Below are positions 10,948 through 20,858 of a stretch of DNA of 50,660 bases, piece by piece. Position 1 is the first letter of the stretch; every line of letters starts with the position of its first letter. Source of the DNA: Candidatus Woesebacteria bacterium GW2011_GWA1_39_21 (GTDB lineage Bacteria; Patescibacteriota; Microgenomatia; UBA8517). Position numbers and translations under genes: made by a program. The stretch covers positions 1 to 50,660 of the forward strand of contig LBWP01000005.1 of the NCBI GenBank assembly GCA_000993685.1. The letters run 5' to 3'. Under the pieces are notes generated by a model that was not told the DNA's origin, ran no database searches, and saw only the letters and a list, made by a program, of their open reading frames with translations.

Positions 10948-10977
10948 TTGACAGCTTTGTTTAGCCTTAATTATAAT
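10948..10977 (+). promoter_or_regulatory. tuf promoter (-35 TTGACA, 18 bp spacer, -10 TATAAT)
   Basis: TTGACA 10948-10953; TATAAT 10972-10977. Confidence 0.7.
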
Positions 10978-11041
10978 ACCAAACATTAGGACATTTATTG
11001 TCCTTGTTTTTTTGAAGAGTAATCTTTATACTAAAAAAACT

Positions 11042-12244
11042 ATGGCAGGTGACGCAAAACAAAAATTTGATAGAAGTAAACTGCATGTAAACATTGGAAC
11101 TATCGGCCATGTTGATCACGGTAAGACTACGCTGACTGCTGCAATCACTACAGTTTTAGCAAAAAAACTTCCAGGAGGAGTAAACAAAGCTTACAAATTT
11201 GACGAAATCGACAATGCCCCAGAAGAGAAGGAACGTGGAGTTACGATTAACATTACCCACGTTGAATACGAAACGGAAAAACGCCACTATGCCCATATTG
11301 ATGCTCCGGGACATGCCGATTACATCAAGAACATGATTACTGGTGCTGCGCAAATGGATGGAGCAATTCTGGTTATTTCCGCTCCCGATGGTCCGATGCC
11401 GCAAACAAGAGAGCACATCATTTTAGCTCGTCAAGTTAACGTTCCCGCTTTGGTTGTCGCCCTTAACAAGATTGACGCAATGGACGATGAGGAGCTGATT
11501 ACGCTTGTCGAAAGCGACATTAGGGAACTTCTTAAGAAATATCAATATCCCGGTGATGAAATTCCGATTGTTCGTGTTTCAGCTCTAAAAGCCATGGAAG
11601 GGGACGCCAAGGCCGAAGATCAAATTATGGAGCTAATGAAGCAGGTTGACAATTACATTCCCGATCCGGTCAGAGATGTTGATAAACCTTTTTTAATGCC
11701 GGTTGAGGACGTTTTCTCAATTAAAGGTCGCGGAACAGTAGCGACAGGTAGAGTTGAGCGAGGAAAGTTAAACCTTAATGAAGAAGTAGAGATTGTTGGA
11801 CTTAAGGCAACGCAAAAGACAGTTGCAACAGGCCTTGAGATGTTTAGAAAGAGTCTTGACTTCACTCAAGCAGGAGACAATGTAGGCATACTTTTGCGGG
11901 GGGTTGAAAAAGATCAAATAGAGCGAGGTCAAGTGCTTGCAAAATCTGGAACAATTACACCCCATACCGAATTTGAAGCTGAAGTTTATATCCTTTCGAA
12001 AGAAGAGGGTGGACGCCACACTCCATTCTTTACAGGTTATAAACCCCAGTTTTTTATCAGAACTGCAGATGTTACAGGTGAAGTAACTCTTCCGGAAGGC
12101 ATTGAAATGGTGATGCCGGGAGATTCTGCAAAAATGAAAGTGAAACTTATTCAGCCCGTTGCAATTGAAGAAGGGTTCAGATTTGCTATACGTGAGGGTG
12201 GCTCAACGGTCGGGGCCGGAGCCGTCACCAAAATTATCGCGTAA
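11042..12244 (+). CDS. tuf: Elongation factor Tu (ORF-track start 11012 is an upstream TTG)
   Basis: [36 protein letters not shown]; full EF-Tu motifs. Confidence 0.98.
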   Translation: MAGDAKQKFDRSKLHVNIGTIGHVDHGKTTLTAAITTVLAKKLPGGVNKAYKFDEIDNAPEEKERGVTINITHVEYETEKRHYAHIDAPGHADYIKNMITGAAQMDGAILVISAPDGPMPQTREHIILARQVNVPALVVALNKIDAMDDEELITLVESDIRELLKKYQYPGDEIPIVRVSALKAMEGDAKAEDQIMELMKQVDNYIPDPVRDVDKPFLMPVEDVFSIKGRGTVATGRVERGKLNLNEEVEIVGLKATQKTVATGLEMFRKSLDFTQAGDNVGILLRGVEKDQIERGQVLAKSGTITPHTEFEAEVYILSKEEGGRHTPFFTGYKPQFFIRTADVTGEVTLPEGIEMVMPGDSAKMKVKLIQPVAIEEGFRFAIREGGSTVGAGAVTKIIA

Positions 12245-12257
12245 GAGCAAACTGATG

Positions 12258-12280
12258 CCCCGGAAACGGGGATTTTTTTT
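12258..12280 (+). terminator. Intrinsic terminator after tuf
   Basis: CCCCG-GAAA-CGGGG followed by ATTTTTTTT. Confidence 0.85.
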
Positions 12281-12308
12281 GGTTGGATATCTAGCACTTT
12301 AACGGTAT

Positions 12309-12620
12309 ATGGCATCTGGAAGATTACGAGTAAAGTTAAAAAGCTACGATCACCGCTTAATTGACGAAGCGGCGGCTAAGATTTTGGATGTTGCCATAGC
12401 AACCGGAGTTAAAATAATTGGCCCGATTCCACTTCCTACTAAAAGAACATTAATGTCAGTTATTCCGGCTTCAACTCGCGGAGTCAAAAACGCCCAAGAA
12501 CACTTTGAAATGCTTGTTCATAAAAGATTGATTGATATTATGGATCCTACACCAAGAACAATTGATTCCCTCTCCAACCTTGACCTCCCGGCAGGGGTAA
12601 GTATCGAGATAAAGATGTAG
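12309..12620 (+). CDS. rpsJ: 30S ribosomal protein S10
   Basis: LRVKLKSYDHRLIDEAAAKIL...GPIPLPTKR. Confidence 0.97.
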   Translation: MASGRLRVKLKSYDHRLIDEAAAKILDVAIATGVKIIGPIPLPTKRTLMSVIPASTRGVKNAQEHFEMLVHKRLIDIMDPTPRTIDSLSNLDLPAGVSIEIKM

Positions 12621-12624
12621 AAAC

Positions 12625-13008
12625 ATGGTGGAAAGATTGGCTTGTGATATTGAAGCCCAAATCGAAAGAACCTCACGATATCTTAGAATATTTCCAAAAA
12701 AAGGTGAAGACTATATTGGTATGGTGACAGCGGAGGCCACGGGAGAATATTGGACCATAACAGATTTTGTTCTAAGTCCGGAAGTTAGGAGAATTGGGTT
12801 GGGTAGCGATTTACTTCAATTGATGGAGCAAAATATTAAAGACGAGGGTGGTAAAAGTTTGAAAATTGATTTGACTGATTTTTCAGTCGATGGTATAAAA
12901 CTAAGTTCAGGGTTGACAGAATTAAAGAAATTTCTTTTGAGAAGGGGTTTTACAAATTCTGAGGAAAAACCTTTGTTACTGTCAAAAGGTCTAAACCTAG
13001 AGGTTTAA
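12625..13008 (+). CDS. GNAT-like N-acetyltransferase
   Basis: ITDFVLSPEVRRIGLGSDLLQLME resembles GNAT motif A; 4 bp after rpsJ. Confidence 0.6.
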   Translation: MVERLACDIEAQIERTSRYLRIFPKKGEDYIGMVTAEATGEYWTITDFVLSPEVRRIGLGSDLLQLMEQNIKDEGGKSLKIDLTDFSVDGIKLSSGLTELKKFLLRRGFTNSEEKPLLLSKGLNLEV

Positions 13009-13017
13009 AAGATAATT

Positions 13018-13554
13018 ATGAAATTTGTTTCCAGAGCTGGAGAAAAACTTCAGTTTGCATTAGAACAATTTGGAATATCAGTTAAAGATTTAGTTGTCGC
13101 TGATTTTGGAAGTTCCACCGGGGGATTTGTTGATTGTCTTTTGCAAAACGGTGCCAAGAAAGTTTATTCGGTTGATACGGCATATGGAGAGCTTGCGTGG
13201 AAACTTCGTAATGACACTAGGGTTGTGGTTATAGAGCGGACAAATGCGATGCATGTAGTGTTACCTGAAAAAGTTGATATGGTAACGGTTGATACTTCCT
13301 GGACAAAACAGAAAAACATTTTACCCAGCGCTTTTGCTAATTTAAAACCCGGAGGAGCGGTAATTTCTCTTATAAAACCTCACTATGAAGCAGGAAAAGG
13401 AAAGTTAAAGGTTGAAGAAGTGGAACAGGTATTACAAGTGGTAAAGGAAGATATAAAAAATGTTGGTGAGAAAATTGAAGTTTTGGTTGAGTCACCGATT
13501 TTGGGTGAAAAGGGGAAAAATCGCGAGTTTTTAGTCTTAATTACCTGTGTTTGA
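13018..13554 (+). CDS. TlyA/FtsJ-like RNA methyltransferase lacking an N-terminal S4 domain
   Basis: MKFVSRAGEKLQFALEQF...VVADFGSSTGGFVDCLLQNGAKKVYSVDTAYGELAWKLRND; GGAVISLIKPHYEA. Confidence 0.8.
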   Translation: MKFVSRAGEKLQFALEQFGISVKDLVVADFGSSTGGFVDCLLQNGAKKVYSVDTAYGELAWKLRNDTRVVVIERTNAMHVVLPEKVDMVTVDTSWTKQKNILPSAFANLKPGGAVISLIKPHYEAGKGKLKVEEVEQVLQVVKEDIKNVGEKIEVLVESPILGEKGKNREFLVLITCV

Positions 13555-14066
13555 TTATTTTATTACTTTGTAATGAAGCTGAATTAAATCTTCTTTTAAC
13601 TTTTTTACTCCCGATAGCTTTAGATTTATATCAAATTCTCCCAGATTAAAAATTTTTATCTCATCTCCAAGGATTTTAGGGTGTACACTAAAAAAGAGTT
13701 GTCGATTAAACCTTCTCTTAAAAAAGAGGCATTAGTCTTTCCACCTCCAATTATCAATAATTTGGTGAATCCCCTATCCTTCGCAAGTTTTATGATTTCT
13801 TTTGAACAGAAATTGGTAAAAAGCGATTCAGTTTCTCTCTTTTGCAGAAGAGCTTTATCTGAAGTAATTACAATGTTTAATTTGCAATTATATGGAAAAT
13901 CTTTTCCACTGGCTTCATATGTTCTTCTTCCCATAACTATGCACATTGTATTCTTAACTATTTTGGAAAAAACTCCCTAGTCTGTTTTGGTTACCCAATC
14001 TGTATCATCGTTGTTTTTGGCAATAAAACCGTCCGCTGATATTGCCATATACAAAATCACCTTCAT
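13555..14066 (-). pseudogene. Dihydrofolate reductase/RibD C-terminal domain-like protein with premature TAG and 1-nt frameshift
   Basis: Reverse strand: MKVILYMAISADGFIAKNNDDTDWVTKTD*GVFSKIVKNTMCIVMGRRTYE...KLLIIGGGKTNASFLREGLIDNSFLVYT, then frame shift into PKILGDEIKIFNLGEFDINLKLSGVKKLKEDLIQLHYKVIK*; total 512 nt (3n+2). Confidence 0.85.
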
Positions 14067-14136
14067 GGTGGAATTATAACATTTTAATTATTTTCTTCCT
14101 CCCCATATCGCAACGAGAAGCATGGTGGGCAGGGTC

Positions 14137-14165
14137 TTGCCTAAAATAAGCTCGTTTGATATACT
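14137..14165 (+). promoter_or_regulatory. Candidate promoter for rplC-led operon
   Basis: TTGCCT (14137-14142), 17 bp spacer, TATACT (14160-14165). Confidence 0.5.
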
Positions 14166-14236
14166 TGCCTTTGCTGTGGAGAAGTTCGTCAAAACATACT
14201 CGCAGTAAATGAAGCTGGATTAGGTGTAAAAGGACT

Positions 14237-14258
14237 GGCGCCCATCCGGCGCCTTTTT
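14237..14258 (+). terminator. GC-rich hairpin plus T-tract in rplC leader (terminator/attenuator)
   Basis: GGCGCC-CATCC-GGCGCC-TTTTT, 13 bp before the rplC ATG. Confidence 0.75.
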
Positions 14259-14271
14259 ATTGGTTGTTATC

Positions 14272-15117
14272 ATGCTAAATACAATTTTAGGATTTAAGCA
14301 AAAAATGGGTGCGGTTTATGTCAAAGACCGCAGATTTCCCGTGACTTGGATAAAGGTTGGACCGTGTGTAGTTACAAATGTTAAAAATATTGAGAAAGAT
14401 GGTTATATAGCAGTCCAGCTCGGAGCCGGAAGCAAAAAAAGCAAAAGCCTTACAAAACCACTTCAAAACCACCTCAAAAACGTTATAAAAGACAAAGAAG
14501 CACCAAGATATTTAAAAGAAATCAGAGTCGAAAGCGATACTGAACTGAAGGTTGGAGATCTAATTAAGGTCGGCGACGTTTTAAAAAGTGGTGACGTCGT
14601 TGCTATTACCGGAATTTCTAAAGGAAAAGGCTTTGCGGGTGTTGTTAAAAGATGGGGTTTTCATGGTGGACCAAAAACGCATGGTCAATCTGATCGTGAA
14701 CGCGCACCCGGGTCGATTGGCCAAAGAACGACACCAGGGCGTGTTTATAAGGGTAAAAAAATGGGTGGAAGAATGGGGTCAGATCAGGTTACGCTAAAGA
14801 ATTTGTCAGTAATCGATGTTGATGAGAAGGAAAATACGATAGCCGTTGTTGGAGCAGTTCCTGGTATTTTTGGAGGACTTCTTTTTATTAAAAAGATTGG
14901 CGAAGGTGGAGTAAAGGTGGAGAAGTCGGAAGTTGAAACTAAAAGTAGTGCAGATAACAAAGAGGAAATAAAAGAGGCAGAATCTCAAGAACTAACAAGT
15001 GAAACACCGAAGGAAGCGGCGGAGTCGGGCGTTAATAGTAATGAGGAAAAGAAAGAAAACCCACAAGTGCAGGTTGCAGCTGGTGAACAGAAAGAAAAAG
15101 TTGAAGATAAAAAGTAA
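14272..15117 (+). CDS. rplC: 50S ribosomal protein L3 with acidic C-terminal extension (ORF-track start 14260 is TTG)
   Basis: MLNTILGFKQKMGAVY...GFAGVVKRWGFHGGPKTHGQSD. Confidence 0.97.
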   Translation: MLNTILGFKQKMGAVYVKDRRFPVTWIKVGPCVVTNVKNIEKDGYIAVQLGAGSKKSKSLTKPLQNHLKNVIKDKEAPRYLKEIRVESDTELKVGDLIKVGDVLKSGDVVAITGISKGKGFAGVVKRWGFHGGPKTHGQSDRERAPGSIGQRTTPGRVYKGKKMGGRMGSDQVTLKNLSVIDVDEKENTIAVVGAVPGIFGGLLFIKKIGEGGVKVEKSEVETKSSADNKEEIKEAESQELTSETPKEAAESGVNSNEEKKENPQVQVAAGEQKEKVEDKK

Positions 15118-15127
15118 TTAAATAAAT

Positions 15128-15913
15128 ATGTTAAAAGTGGATTTATACGACCATCAAGGAAAGAAGAAAGAAAGCATTACCTTGCCTAAGGATTATGCTG
15201 TCAAAGCAAACTCAAAGCTGCTTTCACAAGCTGTGCGTGTTTACGAAGATAGGGCCCACCTTGGTTTATCGCGAACAAAAACCAGAGGCGAAGTTGCGAT
15301 ATCAACAAGAAAGATCTATCGACAAAAAGGAACGGGTGGGGCAAGGCATGGTGCCAAATCGGCGCCAATTTTTGTAGGTGGTGGAACAGCGCATGGCCCA
15401 AAGGGAATAAAGAGGACTCTCAAACTTTCCAAATCTATAAAAAATATGGCTTTCTTACAAGCCATCAATTATAAGGGAACGGATGCGCTTGCGTTGGTTG
15501 ATAACTTGGAAAAGATTGAAAAGACTAAGGATGCAGACAAATTGATAAAGAATATTGTAAAAGAAAAGAGTTGGGGCAATGGAAATGTGCTTGTAGCGCT
15601 GGCTGGTGAAAACGGATCGGTGGCAAAAGCGTTTAGGAATATTGAAGGAGTTGTTGTCGACAGTTTTAAAAATTTGAATGCATACAAAATTTATTTAGCA
15701 AACGCTTTGCTCGTTGATAACAAAGCTTTGACGGAAAAGACCGATAAAAATGCAAGCGGTGCTAACGCCAAAGAAGGTGCGCCCAAAAGGAAGGTTGGTT
15801 TCGACAACAAAAAGCCTCTTATTAGAAGAGATGTAAATTCCCAGGTACGAAAAACAGCGAGAGCTGTTAATGCTAAGGCTGGAACAAATAAAAGAAAGGC
15901 GGCTGGCAAGTAG
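15128..15913 (+). CDS. rplD: 50S ribosomal protein L4 with charged C-terminal extension
   Basis: RTKTRGEVAISTRKIYRQKGTGGARHGAKSAPIFVGGGTAHGPK. Confidence 0.96.
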   Translation: MLKVDLYDHQGKKKESITLPKDYAVKANSKLLSQAVRVYEDRAHLGLSRTKTRGEVAISTRKIYRQKGTGGARHGAKSAPIFVGGGTAHGPKGIKRTLKLSKSIKNMAFLQAINYKGTDALALVDNLEKIEKTKDADKLIKNIVKEKSWGNGNVLVALAGENGSVAKAFRNIEGVVVDSFKNLNAYKIYLANALLVDNKALTEKTDKNASGANAKEGAPKRKVGFDNKKPLIRRDVNSQVRKTARAVNAKAGTNKRKAAGK

Positions 15914-15915
15914 TT

Positions 15916-16188
15916 ATGATAAAACCAATATTAACTGAAAAAGGACTTAGTGAGGCCAAGAAAGGCAGGTTTAGTTTTTATGTTGATCCGAAATTGGGTA
16001 AGTTTCAGATTAAATCTTTGATTTCGCAAATGTTTGTGGTTCATGTAACCGGCGTAAAAACGGCAAATCTTAAAAAAGTTACTAAAAAAGATTACAAGGG
16101 TAAGATCAGGACTGTAAAAGCGAGGAAAAAAGCGACCGTTACCTTAAAGGAAAAAGAGACGATCGATCTTTTTGATACGAAAAAATAA
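15916..16188 (+). CDS. rplW: 50S ribosomal protein L23
   Basis: MIKPILTEKGLSEAKKGRFSFYVDPK; operon position. Confidence 0.93.
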   Translation: MIKPILTEKGLSEAKKGRFSFYVDPKLGKFQIKSLISQMFVVHVTGVKTANLKKVTKKDYKGKIRTVKARKKATVTLKEKETIDLFDTKK

Positions 16189-16194
16189 TAATTT

Positions 16195-16968
16195 ATGAGT
16201 AAAAGAAAATATATTCTAAAGAAAAAGTCAGGTAGGGGTGCAAAAGGCAGAATAAGCATTAGGCACCAAGGTGGAAGGGAAAAGCGCTACTATCGGATTA
16301 TTGATGACAAGCGTGATAAGCGGGAAATTTCGGCAAGGGTTACCGCTATCGAATACGACCCCAACAGAAACGCAATGTTAGCGGATTTGGTATATAGTGA
16401 CGGAGAAAAAAGATATATAATTGCACCTGTTGGATTGAAAGTTGGGGATAAAGTTGTGTCCTCTGATTCTGCACCAGTTGAAAAAGGCAATTATCTTTTG
16501 TTGGAAAAGATACCAGTCGGAACACAGATTCATAATGTTGAAATTGTTCCGGGAAAGGGTGGCCAGATGGTCAAAGGTGCAGGTTCATTTGCGGTTTTAC
16601 ATGGAAAGGAACTCGACAAAGTTTTAGTTAAGCTTCCCTCCGGTGAAATTAGAAGGTTTCGTAAAGATTGTCGCGCGTCCATCGGTCAGGTTGGTAACAT
16701 GGAGGCAAGGAATGTCACGCTTGGGAAAGCTGGAGTAAGAAGACACATGGGAATAAGACCGACCGTGCGCGGCGTTGCGATGCATCCAAACGCCCACCCG
16801 CATGGTGGTGGTGAAGGAAGAAGCCATATTGGACTGAAATATCCAAAAACACCCTGGGGAAAGAAAGCGGTTGGTAAAACGAGAAGGAAGAGAAAATATT
16901 CAAATTATTTGATAATTCAAAGAAGGAAGGCTGGCAAACACAGCAATCCGTCAAAAATAATAAGCTAA
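16195..16968 (+). CDS. rplB: 50S ribosomal protein L2
   Basis: [17 protein letters not shown]...[23 protein letters not shown]. Confidence 0.97.
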   Translation: MSKRKYILKKKSGRGAKGRISIRHQGGREKRYYRIIDDKRDKREISARVTAIEYDPNRNAMLADLVYSDGEKRYIIAPVGLKVGDKVVSSDSAPVEKGNYLLLEKIPVGTQIHNVEIVPGKGGQMVKGAGSFAVLHGKELDKVLVKLPSGEIRRFRKDCRASIGQVGNMEARNVTLGKAGVRRHMGIRPTVRGVAMHPNAHPHGGGEGRSHIGLKYPKTPWGKKAVGKTRRKRKYSNYLIIQRRKAGKHSNPSKIIS

Positions 16969-16969
16969 T

Positions 16970-17251
16970 ATGAGCAGAAGTACAAAAAAAGGACCATACA
17001 TCGATGAAAATCTCTTGAAGAAGATTCAGAAGGGCTTGGGTTCAAAAGAAAATCCTGTAAAAACCTGGGCCAGATCAAGTGTTATCCCCCCCGAGTTCGT
17101 GGGCAAGTATTTTCAGGTCCACAACGGGAAAGTCTTTATCAATATTTTTGCCACCGAAGACATGGTTGGCCACCGATTGGGTGAATTTTCACCCACACGG
17201 ACATTTAGAGGTCATGGACAAGTGGTCAAAAGAGTACTTGAGAAAACATAA
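16970..17251 (+). CDS. rpsS: 30S ribosomal protein S19
   Basis: [19 protein letters not shown]...[14 protein letters not shown]. Confidence 0.97.
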   Translation: MSRSTKKGPYIDENLLKKIQKGLGSKENPVKTWARSSVIPPEFVGKYFQVHNGKVFINIFATEDMVGHRLGEFSPTRTFRGHGQVVKRVLEKT

Positions 17252-17257
17252 AGTTTT

Positions 17258-17734
17258 ATGGATATTATTGCAACTCAAAAATATGTCAGGGTTTCGCCAA
17301 AGAAAATGCGGGTTGTTGCAGATGCAACAAAAATATTGACTCCATTGGAAGCGGTTGAAAAATTACCTTTTTTACATAAGAGGGGTTCGGAAATCATTGT
17401 AAAAGTAGTAAAATCGGCTCTCGCAAACGCAAAGCAGAAGGGCGTTATCGACGACAGTTTGATCTTTAAAGAGATCCAAATTGGCGAAGGTCCGAGATTA
17501 AAAAGGGGGATGGCTGCTTCTCGAGGAAGGTGGCACCCCTATAAAAAACGGATGTCTCACATACGTGTAGTTTTAACATCTAAATTGGTTAAAGTTGACG
17601 ATCGTGGTAAGTCGGAGGGTAACACTAAAAAAGTGAAAGAAGATAAAACCGATACAAAAAAAGAAGGTGGCAAGCTGGGAATAAAAAGCAAATTGAAGAA
17701 AGTATTACCGAAAAAGGCAAAACGTCAAGAATAA
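17258..17734 (+). CDS. rplV: 50S ribosomal protein L22 with Lys-rich C-terminal extension
   Basis: KYVRVSPKKMRVVAD...ALANAKQKG...RGRWHPYKKRMSHI. Confidence 0.95.
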   Translation: MDIIATQKYVRVSPKKMRVVADATKILTPLEAVEKLPFLHKRGSEIIVKVVKSALANAKQKGVIDDSLIFKEIQIGEGPRLKRGMAASRGRWHPYKKRMSHIRVVLTSKLVKVDDRGKSEGNTKKVKEDKTDTKKEGGKLGIKSKLKKVLPKKAKRQE

Positions 17735-17744
17735 TAAAATTATT

Positions 17745-18395
17745 ATGGGACAGAAAGTTAATCCAGTGGGTTTTCGAGTCGGGACTTTTTCCCCTTGGAA
17801 ATCACGATGGTTCCAAGACGATAAAAATTACAGGACTAATCTGTTGGAAGATATTAACCTTAGGAAAACACTTTTTCGAAAATTGAAAACAGCCGGAGTA
17901 AGTCTTATCGAGATTGAAAGACTTCCAAAAAGCATAGTTTTAACATTAACTGTTGCAAGGCCGGGTGTTGTAATTGGGCGCGGAGGAACCGGGATTGAGG
18001 AGATCAAAAGGTTTATCGTTTCTGAAATTGAAAAGGTTGGAGGTAAAAACGTCAAAGATGTCAAAATTGACCTTAAAGTAAATGAAGTCAAAAACCCGGA
18101 GTTGTCAGCACATCTAGTCGCAGACAGAATCGCGTTGGATTTGGAGCGCAGAATGCCCTATCGTAAGGTTGTTTCCAAAACGCTCGACAGAGTGATGCAA
18201 TCAGGAGCTTTGGGGATCAAAGTCGTCCTTGCCGGAAGAATCCAGGGGGCGGAAATTTCCAGAACCGAGAAGTTTCATAAAGGGTCGGTACCTCTACAGT
18301 CGTTGAGGGAAGATATCGAGTACGCACAAGTGCCGGCTTTGACGAAGAGAGGTTACGTCGGAGTTAAGGTTTATATTCATCGAAAGCCAGAGTAA
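17745..18395 (+). CDS. rpsC: 30S ribosomal protein S3
   Basis: MGQKVNPVGFRVG...ARPGVVIGRGGTGIEEIK. Confidence 0.97.
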   Translation: MGQKVNPVGFRVGTFSPWKSRWFQDDKNYRTNLLEDINLRKTLFRKLKTAGVSLIEIERLPKSIVLTLTVARPGVVIGRGGTGIEEIKRFIVSEIEKVGGKNVKDVKIDLKVNEVKNPELSAHLVADRIALDLERRMPYRKVVSKTLDRVMQSGALGIKVVLAGRIQGAEISRTEKFHKGSVPLQSLREDIEYAQVPALTKRGYVGVKVYIHRKPE

Positions 18396-18435
18396 AATAC
18401 GATACGGACAATTTATCGGTAGCATTTAATAAAAT

Positions 18436-18843
18436 ATGTTAGAGCCAAAAAGGAGAAAATACAGAAAAGAGTTCAGAGGCAGGCGGCGCGGAAAGGCCCA
18501 GAGAGGGTTTGATCTCTCGTTTGGTGAGTTTGGATTAAAAGCTTTAGAAGTTGGTTGGGTTACCAGTAAACAGATAGAGGCGGGGAGAAGAACCATTACC
18601 CACGCTCTCAAAAGAGGTGGAAGGGTATGGATTCGGATCTTTCCCGACAAACCAGTGACGGCTAGGGCTGCTGGCCAAAGGATGGGAAGTGGAAAGGGTG
18701 AGATAGACCGTTATGTCTGCGTTGTGAAACCTGGAAGAGTGATGTATGAAGTCAGTGGTCCGTCGAAAGAGATAATTGTTGAAGCCCTTAAAAAGGCAGC
18801 AGATAAGATGCCGATCAAAACGACGACGGTAGCGAGAGATTAA
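18436..18843 (+). CDS. rplP: 50S ribosomal protein L16
   Basis: MLEPKRRKYRKEFRGR...RIFPDKPVTARAAGQRMGSGKG. Confidence 0.97.
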   Translation: MLEPKRRKYRKEFRGRRRGKAQRGFDLSFGEFGLKALEVGWVTSKQIEAGRRTITHALKRGGRVWIRIFPDKPVTARAAGQRMGSGKGEIDRYVCVVKPGRVMYEVSGPSKEIIVEALKKAADKMPIKTTTVARD

Positions 18844-18844
18844 T

Positions 18845-19084
18845 ATGAAGAAGAAAGAACTGAAAAGTTATTTTGTAAAATCTGCCGATGAGCTAAATAA
18901 AACATTGAGTATTTTGCAAATTGACTTGGCAAAAACAAAACTGACGATAGGTGTCGGACGCGAGAAGAATTTGAAAAAGGCCAAATTGTTAAGAAGAAGG
19001 CTTGCACAAATTGAAACTATTCTGAGCTTAAAAAAAATGAGTGATAGACCAGAAGCTGAAAGTGCTGGAACTAAGGACAAATAA
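18845..19084 (+). CDS. rpmC: 50S ribosomal protein L29
   Basis: Short helical ORF (KKKELKSYFVKSADEL...LRRRLAQIETIL) between L16 and S17. Confidence 0.85.
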   Translation: MKKKELKSYFVKSADELNKTLSILQIDLAKTKLTIGVGREKNLKKAKLLRRRLAQIETILSLKKMSDRPEAESAGTKDK

Positions 19085-19085
19085 T

Positions 19086-19376
19086 ATGAAAGTTTATACA
19101 GGTAAGGTGATATCAAAAAAGATGCAAAAAACCGCCACTGTTTTAGTGGAGAGTGTTTTTATGCATAAACTTTATGGGAAAAGGTTTAAGAAATCTAAAA
19201 AATATCATGTCCACGACGAATTTAACACGCAGGTTGGCGAGACGGTCAGCTTTGTGGATTCAAAACCATACAGCAAAATAAAAAAATGGAGAATAGTCAC
19301 GCCAAAAAAGACAAGCGGTTCTAAGAAAATAGTTGCACAGAAAAAATCTGCGAAGGTAAAGACCAAAAAGAAATAA
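19086..19376 (+). CDS. rpsQ: 30S ribosomal protein S17 with basic tail (ORF-track start 19041 is upstream alternative)
   Basis: [45 protein letters not shown]. Confidence 0.94.
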   Translation: MKVYTGKVISKKMQKTATVLVESVFMHKLYGKRFKKSKKYHVHDEFNTQVGETVSFVDSKPYSKIKKWRIVTPKKTSGSKKIVAQKKSAKVKTKKK

Positions 19377-19381
19377 ATATT

Positions 19382-19747
19382 ATGATTCAATTACGAACAG
19401 TTTTGACACCGGCGGATAATTCGGGTGCAAAGAAATTAATGGTTTTTGGTGTCTCGCATAAGATTGGGAAATACGCCTCGTTAGGAGATGTTGTTAACTG
19501 TGTGGTTCACGGCGCAGACCCAAACGGCGTTGTTGCCAACAAAGAGAAGGTTAAGGTGCTAATTGTCAGAACCAGAAAAGAAGTCGGCAGAAAAGACGGG
19601 AGCTATTTACGCTTTGATGACAACGCCGGTGTTGTCATTGATAAGCAAGGTTTTCCCAGAGGTACAAGAATCCTAGGCCCAGTAGCACGAGAAGTTAAAG
19701 ATGCTGGTTTTACAAAAATTGCCTCTTTGGCGAGGGAAGTAGTTTAA
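19382..19747 (+). CDS. rplN: 50S ribosomal protein L14
   Basis: [24 protein letters not shown]...[12 protein letters not shown]. Confidence 0.97.
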   Translation: MIQLRTVLTPADNSGAKKLMVFGVSHKIGKYASLGDVVNCVVHGADPNGVVANKEKVKVLIVRTRKEVGRKDGSYLRFDDNAGVVIDKQGFPRGTRILGPVAREVKDAGFTKIASLAREVV

Positions 19748-19766
19748 AAAAGTAAAAAGAAGTTAT

Positions 19767-20084
19767 ATGTTGAAATTTAAGGTAGGAGACAAAATTAAAG
19801 TTATTTCAGGGAAAGATAAAGACAGAGACGGTACGATTGAAAAGATTTTACCTAACACTGCTGCGGCAGTCATTCCTGGACTTAATGAATATAAAAAGCA
19901 CATCAAGCCACAATCAAATCGTAAGGGGGGTATTTTTCCGATTCCTAGACCGATTCCTTTTTCAAAGTTGAGGTTAATTTGTCCAAACTGTTCAAAAGCC
20001 TCAAGGGTTGGTTTTAGATTTGCCGGAAAGGAAAAGGTTAGGTTTTGTAAGAAATGTAATAAAGAGATTTCAGGTAAGAAGTAA
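19767..20084 (+). CDS. rplX: 50S ribosomal protein L24
   Basis: FKVGDKIKVISGKDKDRDGTIEKILP KOW motif; four-Cys C-terminal part. Confidence 0.93.
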   Translation: MLKFKVGDKIKVISGKDKDRDGTIEKILPNTAAAVIPGLNEYKKHIKPQSNRKGGIFPIPRPIPFSKLRLICPNCSKASRVGFRFAGKEKVRFCKKCNKEISGKK

Positions 20085-20085
20085 T

Positions 20086-20658
20086 ATGCGCATACCAAGA
20101 CTAAAAGAAAAATATCAGAAAGAGGTTTCCAAAAAGTTGCTTGATGAATTCAAAGTTGGCAACTTCCTGGATGTCCCTAAAGTAGAAAAAGTCGTGATTA
20201 ATGCCGGAATTGGTGATACGCAGAAGAACAAAGAAAGTTTTGAAAAAATCAAAAATGATATCGCTGCAATTGCTGGACAGGCACCAAGTATAAGAAAAGC
20301 CAGGGTATCGGTTGCCAGTTTTTCCTTGAGAAAAGGTGCGGTAGTTGGACTAAAGGTGACCCTGCGGGGCAATAAGATGTACGACTTTTTGGATAAACTC
20401 TTTTCCGTCGTTTTGCCGCGTTTGCGTGATTTTAGGGGAGTAAAGAGGAATTCATTTGATAAAGATGGAAACTATACGCTGGGTATCGTTGAACACCACG
20501 TCTTTCCGGAAATCGATATTTCCAAGTCGCTTCCAAGAGGATTGGAAGTTACGATTGTTACCAAGTCAAACAATGTTTCTCAGGCATTTCGTTTACTTGA
20601 ACTACTCGGTATGCCGTTTGAAAAACAGAGAGAGGGACAAAATAGTCAGTTAATTTAA
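20086..20658 (+). CDS. rplE: 50S ribosomal protein L5
   Basis: [14 protein letters not shown]...[34 protein letters not shown]. Confidence 0.96.
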   Translation: MRIPRLKEKYQKEVSKKLLDEFKVGNFLDVPKVEKVVINAGIGDTQKNKESFEKIKNDIAAIAGQAPSIRKARVSVASFSLRKGAVVGLKVTLRGNKMYDFLDKLFSVVLPRLRDFRGVKRNSFDKDGNYTLGIVEHHVFPEIDISKSLPRGLEVTIVTKSNNVSQAFRLLELLGMPFEKQREGQNSQLI

Positions 20659-20668
20659 TCGAACAAGT

Positions 20669-20854
20669 ATGTCAACAAAAGCTAAAGAAGTTCGTGAGAG
20701 TAAAAAGTTGAAATATCAAACGAGATACACGAATCGTTGTGGCTTGTGTGGAAGATCAAGAGGTTATATGAGAAAATTCGGATTGTGCCGATTGTGTTTT
20801 CGTGACTATGCGCACCGAGGTGAAATTCCCGGTGTTAGAAAGGCTAGCTGGTAA
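20669..20854 (+). CDS. rpsZ: 30S ribosomal protein S14, zinc-binding type
   Basis: [44 protein letters not shown]. Confidence 0.96.
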   Translation: MSTKAKEVRESKKLKYQTRYTNRCGLCGRSRGYMRKFGLCRLCFRDYAHRGEIPGVRKASW

Positions 20855-20858
20855 AACT

